In this document: positions 61,550 to 64,000 of the stretch, in pieces | How positions within the stretch are numbered: position 1 is the first letter of the stretch | Layout of the letters: each line of letters opens with the position of its first letter | NCBI GenBank assembly: GCA_003013855.2 | Contig: ML058407.1 | Coordinates: forward strand, 3,534,001 to 3,598,000 | Origin: Liriodendron chinense | Lineage: Eukaryota; Streptophyta; Magnoliopsida; Magnoliales; Magnoliaceae | Direction of reading: 5' to 3' | DNA: 64,000 nt | The notes under the pieces: generated by a model | Told to the model about the DNA's origin: nothing | The model's input: only the letters and a program-made list of their open reading frames with translations | Databases searched by the model: none | Translations under genes and position numbers: made by a program

Positions 61550-64000
61550 CGGCCACATCAGGTGAGTCCTCTGACTCATAAAAAGATAGTCTCGCTCTCA
61601 ACCTGCTCACCTCCATACACAGCTAATGCACCTCATCGCGTTCAAGGGTACGGATCGCTATCTCCTCATCAGACAACCTCCGATCGGCCGCCAATCTCCT
61701 CGACATCATCTCACAATGATACCGAAGTGCGGAGATCTCAGACAGCAAATGGCCATGAGTGGCCAAAAGGAAGCAAGGATCAATGAATGGGCGTTCCTCA
61801 AAAGGTTCATATGAACCAGATGAAGAGCCAGCATCTCCAAGGATATCCTGCTCATCCTCATCAGCAGTCTGGTGCCAGCAAGGGATACGTCGATACAAAG
61901 ACTGCTCAGCAACCCAGTACTGATACGGGGCGGTCGCCATCGGAAAAGTCCGCAGCTCAAAACCCAGCAAATCAGCAGTCAAGTGACTCGCCCAAGAACA
62001 ATCAATCTGGGTCCTGAAGTCAAAAGACCTAGAGGGAAGTGCTCGACGCCCGATACCTGTGAAAGCAAAAAGAGGAACATCCTGCTCATATCCAAACTGC
62101 CGCAGGAATCGGATGGGATGATAAGAAAAGTAGGATCGAAAGCCTACCAACATCAGAGGATGGCGGTGTGCATCGCAAAGCACTGGAGGAAGTGGAAGCC
62201 AAGAGGACTCCCAACGAACGTTCCAGTCACGCAGATCAGCGAACATCCTGCGATACAAGGGCTCGCTTATCCTAGCAGTATGCGGAAGGAACTCCATGAT
62301 ATAACGCATGATGTCAGAGCTAGGGATGCCAGGAAGAGGTACAGGAACGGTCAGAGAAAGACGCTCCCATAGCCAGACCTAATCACAGAAAGCAAGAAGT
62401 TCAGCTAGAGCAAAACAATTCCTAGCAAAGCAAGAAGAAAAAAAGGTGCAGAAAAGATACCTGAAGGAAAGCACAACAGCCGCGAAGAACACGAGTGCGG
62501 CCCAGGGCATAGTCGGTCAACCCATCGAATAGCTCGGCCAAGATGAGAGAAATGATCCCCTGCCGACGGACAGCTCGGCTCATCACCTCAAAAAGCAAAG
62601 GAGTCTGGGACCTGCGCCATCCCGAGAACAGCACTTCAGCAATCAAGCAAAACATCAGTGCGTTCCGAGCAAAGGTAGAACCGGCCGTACTCTGAGGACC
62701 CGAAAAAAGATCATACAGCAGGTCCAAAGAGAACACTACAGCATCCTGGCCACTAGCTGCAGGCCGAACAAGATAAGGGATCCCAAACCAGTTCTGCGGT
62801 GTAGCAGTCTTCGGCGATGTCTTCGGCGAGAAGTACTGAGTATAATCCAAGGGTAAGCCTGTCAAGCGTGCAAGCTCCTCCAAAGAAGGCCCCATCTCCA
62901 TATCGTTGAACGCAAACAAGTTCAACGAAGGGACCCAGTCAATCAAGGCAGCTCCGAGCATCCTCCAGTCAATGTCAACTCTAGCCATATGAATCAGATT
63001 GCCAAAGCCATAGGACTCCAAATCTCGAATCTCATAAACTGATAAGCTGTCAAGCCAAGCAAGCAGTCGTGGCGAGCAGGAAGAACGAGGAAGCAGCTGA
63101 CAAGTCCTCACCGGTACCCCCTCCAGCACAAAAGGTCCAGAAATCGAGGACAACTCATCAAGGATCGGAAGGTCAACGGGCGAAGGAGAAGGAAAAGCTG
63201 GAACCTCTGCAGACTCGACAGCCCCTGACCTGCCCTCAGTAACGGCTATGTCTGATATAGCCACATCGCTGTCTGAAACTGTCATAATCTCAGCCGCATG
63301 AGAAGACTCGCCCACCTTATGAACAGAGTGCGCAAAGGACCGATGACCAGGGGAAGGACAATGCTCTCCATCAAAAGGACTATCAATGAAGATCACACCG
63401 CACATCGTGGCACCCTGGCTAATCTGACCGTCAAAGAATGCATCTGAACCATCCAGAAGGGTCTGGGCAGCCCCGACCGAAGAATCAACGGTCAGATCTG
63501 GACCTGCGGCCCCCTCCAACAGGAAATCATGAATCCAATCACCATCCTGGCCGATCAAAGGGATCATCGAGGCATCCACACCGTCCACCATCAAGGGGAC
63601 ATCATCAATGATCACATCAAGTCCACCCAAACAAGTGTGCCACACATCTCGGCCCTCATCCAGAGCATCCAAACCGTCAAAGGTACCATCTGAGCCATCC
63701 ATACCATCCAGACATGAGATCAGCCCATCTATGTCCCTCATAGTCCCATCATCACCATCCATCACATCATCCATGGGGCCCACACTCAAGGGATGCATAG
63801 CCTCACCTATGTCCCATCCCATCATCCCATCTATACCATCCATTCCTCCCATGATGAAGGTCCCATTCAAATCTGAAAATCCAGCCATCCCACCATTAAT
63901 GGACCCATTCAAAGCTCCACCAACCACCAAGCTTAAGTCTTCATCAATACCCCCTCTTAATGCCCCATCTACCCCATCCATTAAAGGCATCTCCCCATTA
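61550..64000 (-). pseudogene. E2 antisense DUF7745/PMD-like gene, 5' end outside the window
   Basis: Exon 1 is open from the window edge to 62461 without the frameshift seen in E1. It has the Gly/Asp/Met-rich N-terminal part (63990-63100) and then WRMLGAALIDWVPSLNLFAF and EMGPSLEELARLTGLPL. The 82-bp intron is 62460-62379. Exon 2 starts at 62378 with VWLWERL and runs to TAG 61625-61623, where E1 has TAC; without it the frame would continue to about 61550. It lacks both E1 frameshifts, so the two copies decayed independently. Confidence 0.65.
62379..62460 (-). other. Intron of the E2 DUF7745-like gene (82 bp)
   Basis: GTATCT donor and GTGATTAG acceptor, the same length and place as in E1 (acceptor there GTGATCAG). 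Confidence 0.75.

Larger units (their letters stand above)
50209..64000 (+). mobile_element. E2: second copy of the E1 family, plus orientation, cut by window end
   Basis: It begins with an LTR (TGTAGACACC) that is the reverse complement of the E1 LTR ends, then the primer site, gag, PRO, pol, the hairpin spacer and the antisense DUF7745-like gene. The PMD gene and 3' LTR must lie beyond 64000. Gag-pol is closely similar to E1 but carries its own set of stops and frameshifts (52569, 52826, 53399, 54370, 55447, 55900, 56996, 58067). Confidence 0.95.

Overview
The window looks like intergenic, repeat-dense DNA from a large flowering-plant genome. Every recognisable coding region lies inside LTR retrotransposons, and I see no free-standing host gene, tRNA or rRNA gene. 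Evidence for a plant is Ty3/gypsy polyproteins of the Tat type (a second, archaeal-type RNase H between the first RNase H and integrase), primer sites matching plant tRNA-Arg, a Sirevirus-like copia gag, and plant mobile domain (PMD) genes. I cannot name the species.

Layout. (1) 1-1016: old, decayed flank. (2) 1022-24839, minus strand: a complete Tat-type element (E1) with 1378/1389-bp LTRs, a perfect AGAAC target duplication, tRNA-Arg primer site, polypurine tract, gag-PRO-RT-RH-aRH-INT, and two intron-containing genes on the opposite strand between pol and the 3' LTR (PMD gene 8633-10127; DUF7745-like gene 11122-13713). (3) 24845-33002: AT-rich remains of a Sirevirus-like copia element in minus orientation, with two ~650-bp direct repeats as probable LTRs. 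(4) 33003-33749: end of another decayed element with a polypurine tract. (5) about 33750-50208 and beyond: a pol-less Tat-like element (E3) with a very long 5' LTR ending at 41612, primer site, broken and partly duplicated gag, and an antisense PMD/coiled-coil pseudogene with an intron. Its LTR is interrupted by a 2850-bp solo LTR (36039-38888, target duplication TGACC). (6) 50209-64000, plus strand: a second copy (E2) of the E1 family, nested in E3 and cut by the window end.

How the parts relate. E1 and E2 are the same family in opposite orientation about 25 kb apart. Each has the sense block gag-PRO-pol, then a structured spacer, then antisense genes converging on it. Both copies are coding-dead through different stop codons and frameshifts, many of them C-to-T changes.

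The most interesting signals are: a set of four hairpins per element just downstream of pol, with a GAAA tetraloop and stems whose bases change in matched pairs; antisense genes whose introns are invisible to the retrotransposon's own RNA and are therefore kept through transposition, seen in two different elements; a 13-bp phased array of W-box cores upstream of the LTR TATA box; and a C(UUCG)G hairpin in the LTR leader.
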